The position numbers and the translations under genes are program-made. From Dehalococcoidia bacterium UBA5629 (GTDB lineage Bacteria > Chloroflexota > Dehalococcoidia > GIF9 > UBA5629), in the NCBI GenBank assembly GCA_002421445.1, contig DIKB01000003.1:4156-9170 (forward strand): a DNA stretch of 5,015 bases. The letters run 5' to 3'. Position 1 is the first letter of the stretch, and each line of letters opens with the position of its first letter. The notes under the pieces are model-generated. The model searched no databases and was not told the origin of the DNA. It saw only the letters and a program-made list of their open reading frames with translations. Shown here in pieces: positions 1 through 5,015 of this stretch.

Positions 1-121
1 GGATATGCAGCAACATATCCATCCGACGAAGGTCGTAGTTGGCAGCGGTATAGATGACGCCGGGCGTCTTCTCATAATCGGTAAAACCGAGGATATAATC
101 AACAGACTGCTGGTAGTTCAC
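1..121 (-). CDS. folC: Folylpolyglutamate synthase / dihydrofolate synthase, N-terminal fragment (cut by window edge)
   Basis: Reading the minus strand from a GTG at 121-119 gives 40 codons that run off the left edge. The peptide starts NYQQSVDYILGFTDYEKTPG and continues VIYTAANYDLRRMDMLLHI, which matches the conserved N-terminus of FolC/Mur-ligase-type folylpolyglutamate synthases (Y-x-x-A/S-x-x-Y-I ... F-T-D-Y-E ... Y-D-L-x-R-M). The enzyme adds glutamates to folates in the cytoplasm using ATP. The ATP-binding loop would follow a few residues further on and is not in the window. The start is fixed by an in-frame TAA at 130-128, which is the stop of the upstream toxin gene, so GTG is the only good start. 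A GGAG at 134-131 lies 9 nt upstream, inside the last codons of the toxin gene. Only 6 nt separate the two genes, so folC is probably cotranscribed with the toxin-antitoxin pair. Confidence 0.85.
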   Translation of the reverse strand, partial: MNYQQSVDYILGFTDYEKTPGVIYTAANYDLRRMDMLLHI

Positions 122-127
122 AGCGAA

Positions 128-442
128 TTACTCCAGCCCCAGGGAAAAATGAACAGCCTTATCGATCTCACTGATTCTATTGGAACTCAAAACAGCAAGG
201 CGGGTTTTGAGGCAGTCTTTGGGGATCGTAGTTATAGTATCGAGATTGGCAACGCAGTCTTTCGGTAAGCCATCACCGGGGCCCAACGGCACCTCGGACG
301 GGATAGCGCGGATGCGAGTTGTTATCGGAGCTGCTACAATCAGCGAGCGAATTGCATACGCTTCATCTCTTGACAGGAGCACCACAGGGCGATGCCCCGC
401 CGGAGGTTCCAACTCTGCCCACCATATTTCGCCGCGTCTCAT
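128..442 (-). CDS. MazF/PemK-family endoribonuclease toxin
   Basis: A 104-aa protein beginning MRRGEIWWAEL, typical in length and sequence for MazF/PemK (PF02452) toxins, which cleave mRNA at short sequence motifs and stop growth when not bound by antitoxin. Visible landmarks are RRGEIWWAEL (2-11), the GHRPVVLLSRDEAY segment (16-29) with the expected catalytic Arg18, APITTRIR (38-45) with the expected catalytic Thr41, EVPLGPGDGLPKDCVANLD (50-68), the TIPK segment and a C-terminal SLGLE. No key residue is missing, so it looks active. An ATG at 448 would add Met-Gly, but the ATG at 442 has an AAGGA (456-452) 9 nt upstream, against 3 nt for the 448 start. The 442 start also overlaps the antitoxin stop as ATGA, the usual coupled arrangement. 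The family call is firm; the cleavage specificity cannot be read from the sequence. Confidence 0.93.
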   Translation of the reverse strand: MRRGEIWWAELEPPAGHRPVVLLSRDEAYAIRSLIVAAPITTRIRAIPSEVPLGPGDGLPKDCVANLDTITTIPKDCLKTRLAVLSSNRISEIDKAVHFSLGLE

Positions 443-696
443 TCCCATGGTTCCTTAGCCAGGATAGTGCTTGCAGCATGATATGCCGCCTCGACCTCCT
501 CACTTGCTTCTGGAATTCTCTGATAGCCTCTAATATACCGGCTGGTTAGCTCCCTTTCATGCTGCTGCCGCAGCAGCGTTTCAATAGCACGACGGAAGAA
601 TTGGCTCCGACTCTCTCCGCTTTCCTTGCGTTCCCGCTCAACAACTGAGAGTATTTCCTCAGGAAGGCTAATTGCAATCTTTGCTATTTTTGTCAT
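439..696 (-). CDS. Ribbon-helix-helix antitoxin (MazE-like partner of the MazF toxin)
   Basis: An 85-aa protein (86 aa from the alternative ATG at 699). The N-terminus TKIAKIAISLPEEILSVVE followed by SRSQFFRRAIETLLRQ has the strand-helix-helix pattern of RHH/CopG-type DNA-binding antitoxins. The acidic C-terminal half, YQRIPEASEEVEAAYHAAS ... AKEPWE, resembles the toxin-wrapping tail of RHH antitoxins paired with MazF. It should neutralise the downstream RNase and, as a dimer on operator DNA, repress its own promoter. Two ATGs are adjacent, at 699 and 696. GAGGTG upstream (708-703 region) leaves about 4 nt to the first and 7 nt to the second, so 696 is preferred, weakly. The stop overlaps the toxin start by 4 nt (ATGA). 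The N-terminus is a DNA-binding RHH rather than the AbrB fold of E. coli MazE, so 'MazE' applies only in a broad sense. Confidence 0.88.
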   Translation of the reverse strand: MTKIAKIAISLPEEILSVVERERKESGESRSQFFRRAIETLLRQQHERELTSRYIRGYQRIPEASEEVEAAYHAASTILAKEPWE

Positions 697-710
697 CATA
701 GCACCTCTGT

Positions 711-735
711 CATACTATTTTCATACCATAGTATG
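711..735. promoter_or_regulatory. Probable antitoxin operator: inverted repeat with an extra half-site
   Basis: CATACTA (711-717) and TAGTATG (729-735) form a perfect 7-bp inverted repeat with an 11-nt spacer. A third copy of the core, CATAC at 722-726, makes a second, tighter inverted pair with GTATG at 731-735. RHH antitoxins typically bind such short repeated half-sites cooperatively. This one covers the -10 element of the antitoxin promoter and extends into the leader, the expected place for autorepression. Binding is inferred, not shown. Confidence 0.6.
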
Positions 736-758
736 AACGCAAAGATGAAGTCTGTCAA
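730..758 (-). promoter_or_regulatory. Sigma-70-type promoter for antitoxin-toxin-folC
   Basis: On the minus strand a perfect TTGACA (758-753) is followed by a 17-nt spacer and CATACT (735-730), a 4-of-6 match to TATAAT. The -10 hexamer is one arm of the inverted repeat described as the operator. A strong -35 with a -10 buried in an operator fits a tightly autoregulated toxin-antitoxin promoter. No other promoter or terminator is evident between here and folC. Confidence 0.65.
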
Positions 759-779
759 TATCCTGGCGTTCTGAAACCA

Positions 780-809
780 TAGTAAAATCTGTACCTGTTG
801 CGCTATAAT
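780..809 (+). promoter_or_regulatory. Probable promoter of the pyrF operon
   Basis: A perfect TATAAT at 804-809 lies 21 nt before the pyrF start. The -35 is poor: TAGTAA at 780-785, with an 18-nt spacer, is the best candidate. Transcription would start near 816, giving a leader of about 15 nt that still contains the GGAG at 819-822. The promoter is back to back with that of the antitoxin operon. A 9-mer from the antitoxin operator (ACCATAGTA) recurs at 776-784 across the -35 position. Confidence 0.5.
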
Positions 810-830
810 GCAGGAATCGGAGAATGAAAG

Positions 831-1637
831 ATGACATTTATTGAGAAACTGCATGCCGCCAGCGAGAAAAATCAAAGTTGGCTCTGCATCGGGCTTGATC
901 CTGATCCCGAACGGATACCCGACATTGGCATCCTTGAGTTCAATACTGCGATCATTGATGCCACTGCTGATCTCGTCTGTGCTTATAAACCGAACCTCGC
1001 CTTTTATGAGGCTCTTGGCTCAGAAGGCCTCGATATCCTCAAGAAAACGATCGAGCATATCCCGTCAAACATACCGGTTATCGGTGACGGCAAGCGGGGC
1101 GATATCGGCAATACGGCAAAAGCATATGCCAGATCGCTTTTTCGGTCACTCGGCGTTGACGCCGCAACGGTGAATCCCTATCTCGGCACCGATTCCATCG
1201 AGCCATTTACCGAATATAAGGATAAAGGGGTTTTCATTCTCTGCCGTACATCAAATCCCAGCGCCGTCGATTTTCAAAACATTACGGATGCACAGGGCAA
1301 GCATCTCTATGAGTTGGTGGCGATGAAGGCCATCGAATGGAACCGTTACGGTAACATCGGACTTGTCGTCGGCGCTACATATCCCGATGAGCTAAAGGCC
1401 GTGCGTGCACTGTGCCCGACAATGCCTCTGCTGATTCCGGGCATCGGCACACAGGGCGGAGATCTTGCCAGAACCATCCGGAACGGTATCGATGCCAGCG
1501 GCGGGAATGCAATTATCAATGTCTCGCGGCAGGTTATCTACGCGTCAAAACAAGGCGATTTTGCCGCAGCAGCACGTACCAGCGCTGAACGATTGAGAAA
1601 TGAAATAAATGGGCTGATCAAACAGGCGCAGCAATAA
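831..1637 (+). CDS. pyrF: Orotidine 5'-phosphate decarboxylase, type 2
   Basis: A 268-aa cytoplasmic enzyme that decarboxylates OMP to UMP, the last step of de novo pyrimidine synthesis. It matches the longer type-2 branch of the family (about 270 aa), not the 230-aa E. coli type. Landmarks along the TIM barrel are CIGLDPD (19-25), the YKPNLAFYE substrate-lysine strand (52-60, Lys53), the catalytic DGKRGDIGNTA block (86-96, with Asp86, Lys88 and Asp91 as the charged network), NPYLGTDSIEPF (115-126), GATYPDEL (181-188), and the phosphate-binding PGIGTQGGD (203-211) and NVSRQVIYAS (230-239). All key residues are present. The ATG is preceded by GGAG (819-822) with an 8-nt gap; an ATG at 824 is out of frame. 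It is the first gene of a probable operon with the DUF951 gene (7-nt gap) and dinB. Confidence 0.95.
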   Translation: MTFIEKLHAASEKNQSWLCIGLDPDPERIPDIGILEFNTAIIDATADLVCAYKPNLAFYEALGSEGLDILKKTIEHIPSNIPVIGDGKRGDIGNTAKAYARSLFRSLGVDAATVNPYLGTDSIEPFTEYKDKGVFILCRTSNPSAVDFQNITDAQGKHLYELVAMKAIEWNRYGNIGLVVGATYPDELKAVRALCPTMPLLIPGIGTQGGDLARTIRNGIDASGGNAIINVSRQVIYASKQGDFAAAARTSAERLRNEINGLIKQAQQ

Positions 1638-1644
1638 ATAACCG

Positions 1645-1860
1645 ATGGATATCACTCTTGGCGATACAGTGAGACTGAAGAAACAGCATCCCTGCGGAGG
1701 TGATCAATGGCAGGTGGTGAGAGTGGGCGCCGATATCGGCATCAAATGCCTGACCTGCCAGAGACAGATACTCTTACCACGTAGCGTTTTCGAGCGTCGA
1801 GTAAAATGGATAGTTTCCCGTGGAGGGGCAGCAGAGGATGGAAACACTTCTGCGCAATAG
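1645..1860 (+). CDS. DUF951 family protein, function unknown
   Basis: A 71-aa protein that fits the DUF951 (PF06107) family. The pattern is MDITLGDTVRLKKQHPCGGD, then QWQVVRVGADIGIKCLTCQRQILLPRSVFERRVKWI. Typical features are the KKxHPCGG turn (Cys17), the VxRxGxDxxIKC strand, a CxxC pair (Cys35, Cys38) and LPRSxFExRVK (44-54). The fold is expected to be a small beta barrel. Three cysteines could bind a metal, but this is inference. The C-terminal 15 or so residues (SRGGAAEDGNTSAQ) are beyond the conserved part. No clear Shine-Dalgarno lies before the ATG; with only 7 nt after the pyrF stop, translation is probably coupled. The family is small, widespread in Firmicutes and Chloroflexota and, to my knowledge, uncharacterised. 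Confidence 0.88.
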   Translation: MDITLGDTVRLKKQHPCGGDQWQVVRVGADIGIKCLTCQRQILLPRSVFERRVKWIVSRGGAAEDGNTSAQ

Positions 1861-1877
1861 CGAGGTACAACACCGTT

Positions 1878-3095
1878 ATGGTTCGTTCTATCCTGCACGT
1901 TGATCTTGACGCATTCTTTGTCTCAGTCGAGCAGGCGCTCAGGCCGGAGCTATACGGCAAACCAGTGATCGTGGGAGGGCAGCCTGACCGCAGAGGCGTC
2001 GTTGCCGCTGCATCCTACGAAGCCCGCGCTTTCGGCATCCATTCCGCCATGCCGCTGATCAAAGCATACCGGCTCTGCCCCCATGCCGTCTTCCTTGAAG
2101 GTAATTTTCAGCGCTACCGCGAGTTTTCAGCCAAATTCATGGCAATACTTGCCGATTTCTCCCCTGATGTGGAGTCCGGAGGGCTGGATGAAGCATATCT
2201 GGACGTCACCGGCTGCGATATCTTCGGCACGCCGCATCAGATCGCCGTCAAAATCAAACAGCGGGTACATGACGAGCTTGGTATCGTTGCCTCAGTGGGC
2301 ATAGCCACCTCGAAAGTGGTGGCCAAAATAGCATCCGATTTTCAGAAGCCCGATGGACTTGTGGAGGTCCCCGCGGGACAGGAGCGGGAGTTTCTGTCAC
2401 CGCTACCAATCGGGAAACTGCCCGGTGTGGGGAAAAAGACGGAGCTATATCTAAAACAGAGAGGCATATCCACTATGGGGCAGATCGCATCATTAAAGCC
2501 CCAAAATGCACTTGTACTTCTCGGTTCATCCGGGATGGCATTGTATTATCACGCGCAGGGCATTGATGATCGGCGTATTGCAACCAGGAGCGGTGTTAAA
2601 TCCATCAGCCGCGAGACGACATTTGCACAGGATGTAGTTGATATCCGTATGCTGCAGGCTGTGCTGCGCTATCTCTCTGAGCGGGTGGGAGCCGAGCTTC
2701 GCCGCAATGGGCAGTTTGCCCGGACTGTCGCTCTAAAGCTGCGCTATAGCGATTTCACCACGATATCGAGACAGACCAGCCTCGATGCTGCTGTTGACAT
2801 CGATGAGATTATCTTTGACAGAGCCGCCGCATTGTTAGACCAGGCTTTAAAAAAAGACCACAGGCCTGTCCGGCTGATCGGCATCGGTATAACCAATTTC
2901 ACAAGCGGACAGAGACAATTATCGCTGGACACTCCGGCGCTGCAGCGTATGGAACGTGTCGATAAAGCTATCGATCGCATCCGTCAGAAATACGGCTTTA
3001 CTGCTGTTCAGACTGGCCGCACTATGCTCTTGAAAGACATCTTTACCACAGAAGGCAACGATTACATGCTCGATACGCCGTCGCTATCTCGTTAG
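1878..3095 (+). CDS. dinB: DNA polymerase IV (Y-family translesion polymerase)
   Basis: A 405-aa Y-family polymerase that copies past damaged bases with low fidelity. From the ATG at 1878: HVDLDAFFVSVEQ (7-19, metal ligand Asp9, steric-gate Phe14), AASYEARAFGIHSAMP (44-59, the nucleotide-binding Tyr and Arg), LDEAYLDVTG (103-112, metal ligands Asp104 and Glu105), SVGIATSKVVAKIASDFQKPDG (139-160), the thumb helix-hairpin-helix IGKLPGVGKKTELYLKQRGI (178-197), and the little-finger domain from about 240 to 350. The frame is open back to an ATG at 1806, but those 24 extra residues are not family-like and would overlap the DUF951 gene by 55 nt. The 1878 start leaves a 17-nt gap with a GAGG (1862-1865) 12 nt away, a weak, distant ribosome site. 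Two oddities: VESGGLDE in place of the usual VEPxSxDE before the catalytic pair, and QLSLD (347-351) where a clamp-binding QLSLF is common. No LexA-like box is evident. Confidence 0.95.
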   Translation: MVRSILHVDLDAFFVSVEQALRPELYGKPVIVGGQPDRRGVVAAASYEARAFGIHSAMPLIKAYRLCPHAVFLEGNFQRYREFSAKFMAILADFSPDVESGGLDEAYLDVTGCDIFGTPHQIAVKIKQRVHDELGIVASVGIATSKVVAKIASDFQKPDGLVEVPAGQEREFLSPLPIGKLPGVGKKTELYLKQRGISTMGQIASLKPQNALVLLGSSGMALYYHAQGIDDRRIATRSGVKSISRETTFAQDVVDIRMLQAVLRYLSERVGAELRRNGQFARTVALKLRYSDFTTISRQTSLDAAVDIDEIIFDRAAALLDQALKKDHRPVRLIGIGITNFTSGQRQLSLDTPALQRMERVDKAIDRIRQKYGFTAVQTGRTMLLKDIFTTEGNDYMLDTPSLSR

Positions 3096-3124
3096 TTGTT
3101 TTTCCCCGAAGCGGTGACTATAAT
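3096..3124 (+). promoter_or_regulatory. Probable promoter of ilvE
   Basis: TTGTTT (3096-3101) and a perfect TATAAT (3119-3124) are separated by 17 nt in the 70-bp gap between dinB and ilvE, starting directly after the dinB stop. Transcription would begin near 3131. The 7-mer AATAAGC occurs twice, at 3122-3128 and 3140-3146, around the expected start site. No terminator hairpin is seen after dinB, so readthrough from the pyrF operon may add to ilvE expression. Confidence 0.6.
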
Positions 3125-3165
3125 AAGCCCTAAACTAAGAATAAGCGGATATAAGGAGATTTCCC

Positions 3166-4113
3166 ATGCCTCCATATGCGTATTTCCAAAAAAAGTTCAT
3201 GCCTCTTAAAGATGCTAAAATGGGCATTCTCACCCATGCTTTCCATTATGGGACAGGCTGTTTTGAAGGCATCAGGGGCAACTGGAACAGCGAAAAACAG
3301 GAAATGTATCTTTTCCGTCTGGAGGAGCATTATCGTCGGCTGCACCAGTCATGCCATATCATGAGAATCAATCTGCCATATTCGGTTAAGGAACTGTGTG
3401 ATCTAACCGTCGAACTGACACGGAGAAGCGGCTATAAAGAAGATGTCTATATTCGCCCTGTAGCATATAAGAGCGAAGAGAAAATCGGCGTACGACTTCA
3501 TGATATCAAGGACGATTTTCTCCTGATTGTCACCACTCTGTCCGCATACCTGGAATCGGACAAAGGCGTGCGGTGCTGCACATCTTCATGGCGGCGCGTT
3601 GATGATACCATGATACCGGCACGTGGAAAAATCACGGGCATCTATGTAAACAGTGCTCTGGCCAAGAGCGAAGCGATAGAGCGCGGCTTCGATGAGGCGA
3701 TCATGCTCAATCATGACGGGCATGTCTCCGAGGGCAGCGGCGAAAATATTTTCCTCATCTTCCAGGGCACAATGATCACACCGCCCGGCGCGGATAATAT
3801 TCTGCTCGGTATCACACGAGATACCGTTATCAAGCTCGCCAGAGAGGAGCTCAAATTGGAGACGATCCAGTCATCGGTTGATCGCACCGAGCTGTATATC
3901 GCGGATGAGGCATTTTTCACCGGCACCGCCGCTCATGTCACCCCGATCATCGAGGTTGATGAGCGCATGGTAGGCAACGGCAAGCCGGGCAAGATAACCA
4001 GGAAGATACAAAAGCTATATTTCGATGCCATCCAGGGCAAGAACCCGAAATATATCAAATGGTGTACTCCGGTCTATGGCAAGACGAAAACAACCAAAAA
4101 GACGAAGGCTTAA
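3166..4113 (+). CDS. ilvE: Branched-chain amino acid aminotransferase (PLP fold type IV)
   Basis: A 315-aa enzyme that transfers the amino group between glutamate and the keto acids of leucine, isoleucine and valine, using pyridoxal phosphate. Family landmarks are LTHAFHYGTGCFEGIRG (22-38), YLFRLEEHYRRL (48-59), YIRPVAYKSEEKIGV (95-109), SSWRRVDDTMIPARGKITGIYVNSALAKSEA (140-170) with the Schiff-base Lys155, the cofactor-binding SEGSGENIF (188-196, Glu189), LLGITRDTVIKLA (213-225) and YIADEAFFTGTAAHVTPI (244-261). Length and residues are normal. AAGGAG (3153-3158) lies 7 nt before the ATG. Type IV transaminases also include D-amino acid aminotransferase and aminodeoxychorismate lyase; the EGIRG and GTAAHVTPI motifs favour IlvE. 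The last ten residues, KTKTTKKTKA, are Lys/Thr-rich and are encoded by the A-rich flank of a downstream hairpin. Confidence 0.94.
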   Translation: MPPYAYFQKKFMPLKDAKMGILTHAFHYGTGCFEGIRGNWNSEKQEMYLFRLEEHYRRLHQSCHIMRINLPYSVKELCDLTVELTRRSGYKEDVYIRPVAYKSEEKIGVRLHDIKDDFLLIVTTLSAYLESDKGVRCCTSSWRRVDDTMIPARGKITGIYVNSALAKSEAIERGFDEAIMLNHDGHVSEGSGENIFLIFQGTMITPPGADNILLGITRDTVIKLAREELKLETIQSSVDRTELYIADEAFFTGTAAHVTPIIEVDERMVGNGKPGKITRKIQKLYFDAIQGKNPKYIKWCTPVYGKTKTTKKTKA

Positions 4114-4128
4114 CACAAGCCTTCGTCT
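4100..4128. terminator. Perfect 12-bp hairpin at the end of ilvE, probable intrinsic terminator
   Basis: The arms AGACGAAGGCTT (4100-4111) and AAGCCTTCGTCT (4117-4128) are fully complementary with a 5-nt loop. The stem contains the last ilvE codons and the first base of its TAA. In the ilvE direction the stem is followed by CAAAACG, with no T-run. In the minus direction it is followed by TTTTTGGTTGTTTT (from 4100 down), a good U-tract. The hairpin is therefore a complete intrinsic terminator only for minus-strand transcripts, although it may still slow or end ilvE transcription. Confidence 0.65.
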
Positions 4129-4195
4129 CAAAACGATATCGTTCATTCTTTGACTCAATTTCGAATCCTGCATTTATTCATACGTGATTATGTAC

Positions 4196-4224
4196 TTGAC
4201 AAACCCATTCGTTCGTGATACACT
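4196..4224 (+). promoter_or_regulatory. Transposase promoter
   Basis: A perfect TTGACA (4196-4201), a 17-nt spacer and TACACT (4219-4224, 4 of 6 matches) lie just upstream of the transposase, followed by AAGGA (4233-4237), 8 nt from the ATG. The spacing places the promoter inside the mobile element, so the transposase need not rely on host readthrough. Confidence 0.65.
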
Positions 4225-4245
4225 TCAATCATAAGGAAGTGCATT

Positions 4246-5015
4246 ATGAACAACGAAATGAATCTCGACAATTTAGCTACTCACTTTAACGATGAAGATG
4301 CGGCTCGTGATTTACTTGAAAAGCTACGCTGGTCTAATGGCGTTGCATGCCCTCATTGTGGCTCGTTAGAAGCATATCGCCTACAAGCAAAGGAATCTTC
4401 TAAGACTCCGGTACGGAAAGGTGTTTGGAAGTGCAAAGCCTGTAGAAAGCAATTCACTGTAACTGTAGGCACTATCTTTGAAGATAGCCATATACCCATT
4501 CACAAGTGGCTGCTAGCTATAAATCTGTTGTGCTCATCTAAAAAGGGTATGAGTTCCCACCAGTTACACCGCATGTTAAAGGTAAGTTACAAATCAGCAT
4601 GGTTTATGGCTCATCGTATTCGTTACGCTATGAGCCAATCACCTTTAGCCGAGAAACTACAAGGCACAATAGAAGCCGATGAAACGTATATCGGTGGCAA
4701 AGCTCACGGTAAGCGTGGACGTGGTGCTGAGAACAAAACTCCGGTATTCGCTTTAGTACAGCGGGGCGGCAAAGTACGTTCCTTTAAGACTGAACGAGTA
4801 ACATCAAAGAATCTTAAGGAAAAGATACGAGAACATGTTACGACTGATTCCACTATTATGACCGATGAATTCTTAGCTTATAAAGGACTAGGTAAAGAAT
4901 TCGCGGATCATAAAACAGTTAATCATGGTAGTGGTGAGTATGTTAATGGTAATGCTCACACGAACACGGTTGAAGGTTATTTTAGCATCTTAAAGAGAGG
5001 TTTAACTGGTATATA
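4246..5015 (+). CDS. IS1595-family transposase (ISXO2-like DDE domain), C-terminus cut by window edge
   Basis: A frame open from the ATG at 4246 to the window end gives 256 residues with no stop. The N-terminal domain has a zinc ribbon, CPHC (35-38) and CKAC (63-66), as in the IS1595 zinc-binding domain, followed by a helical DNA-binding stretch (IHKWLLAINLL, SSHQLHRMLKVSYKSAWFMAHRIR). The catalytic ISXO2-like domain (PF12762 type) shows EADETYIGG (143-151, first Asp145), IMTDEFLAY (204-212, second Asp207) and HTNTVEGYFSILKRGLTGI (238-256), carrying the third acidic site region (Asn240/Glu243). Family members are around 300 aa, so roughly the last 40-60 residues are missing. No frameshift or stop is seen, so the gene may be intact. 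Its codon choice (many TTA, GTA, CGT, AAA) is unlike the GC-richer host genes, in keeping with recent acquisition. Confidence 0.93.
   Translation, partial: MNNEMNLDNLATHFNDEDAARDLLEKLRWSNGVACPHCGSLEAYRLQAKESSKTPVRKGVWKCKACRKQFTVTVGTIFEDSHIPIHKWLLAINLLCSSKKGMSSHQLHRMLKVSYKSAWFMAHRIRYAMSQSPLAEKLQGTIEADETYIGGKAHGKRGRGAENKTPVFALVQRGGKVRSFKTERVTSKNLKEKIREHVTTDSTIMTDEFLAYKGLGKEFADHKTVNHGSGEYVNGNAHTNTVEGYFSILKRGLTGI

Larger units (their letters stand above)
4130..5015 (+). mobile_element. IS1595-family insertion sequence, left part (right part beyond window)
   Basis: The region after the ilvE hairpin is visibly more AT-rich than the genes to its left and contains an ISXO2-type transposase that is still open at the window end. 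The element's outer left end cannot be placed. It should lie between the hairpin (4128) and the transposase promoter (4196), but its inverted repeat can only be recognised against the missing right end. The start coordinate is therefore nominal. Confidence 0.6.

Noticed and set aside
1..20. Perfect 7-bp inverted repeat GGATATG/CATATCC with a 6-nt loop
   Set aside because: It lies inside the folC coding region, has no T-run and is weak. It is probably a by-product of the codons.
5..458. Plus-strand open frames across the folC/toxin region
   Set aside because: They are antisense to clearly recognisable folC and MazF coding sequence and show no family-like features.
697..830. A LexA/SOS box controlling the operon that contains dinB
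   Set aside because: No convincing GAAC-N4-GTTC-like or E. coli-type CTG-N10-CAG site was seen near the promoter. The inverted repeat present there fits the antitoxin operator better.
1806..1877. A 24-residue N-terminal extension of DinB starting at the ATG at 1806
   Set aside because: The extra residues do not resemble the family, the segment overlaps the DUF951 gene, and the conserved start of Y-family proteins falls at the ATG at 1878.
3061..3110. Intrinsic terminator after dinB (T-rich TTGTTTTTCC)
   Set aside because: Only a 4-bp stem (GATA/TATC) with a long loop precedes it, too weak to support a call. The same bases form the ilvE -35 region.
4158..4175. TTCGAATCC segment resembling a tRNA T-loop, possibly a tRNA remnant used as an attachment site
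   Set aside because: There is no matching T-stem or acceptor stem, no anticodon arm and no CCA-end context, so it is a chance match.

Overview
The window is a bacterial chromosomal segment of mostly housekeeping genes. It carries a small toxin-antitoxin module near the left end and the start of an insertion sequence at the right end. The host is not named by the sequence. Several features point to a Chloroflexota (Dehalococcoidia-like) bacterium: a type-2 OMP decarboxylase, the combination of DUF951 with dinB, a long-N-terminus branched-chain aminotransferase ending in a GKNPKYIKWCTPVY-type tail, and a FolC starting NYQQSVDYILGFTDYEKTPG. This placement is an inference from family resemblance, with moderate confidence.

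Layout, left to right. The minus strand holds the first 40 codons of folC (folate polyglutamylation), running off the left edge. Upstream of it lies a two-gene toxin-antitoxin module, a MazF/PemK-type RNase and a ribbon-helix-helix (RHH) antitoxin, reading into folC with a 6-nt gap. A 134-bp divergent control region (697-830) follows. It holds a minus-strand promoter whose -10 sits inside an inverted repeat, the likely antitoxin operator, and a plus-strand promoter for pyrF. On the plus strand come pyrF (UMP synthesis), a 71-aa DUF951 protein and dinB (DNA polymerase IV), with gaps of 7 and 17 nt, so probably one operon. After a 70-bp gap with its own promoter comes ilvE (branched-chain aminotransferase). 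It ends inside a perfect 12-bp hairpin.

From about 4130 the base composition turns visibly more AT-rich. A transposase of the IS1595 family (ISXO2-like DDE domain) begins at 4246 with its own strong promoter and runs off the right edge, so the element is cut by the window.

The functions are mostly independent: nucleotide and amino acid synthesis, folate, translesion DNA synthesis. The most notable arrangement is the toxin-antitoxin module, which appears to have taken over the promoter position of folC and to share a short intergenic region, including an operator-like 9-mer, with the pyrF promoter. I found no CRISPR array, RNA gene or clearly novel multi-gene system.
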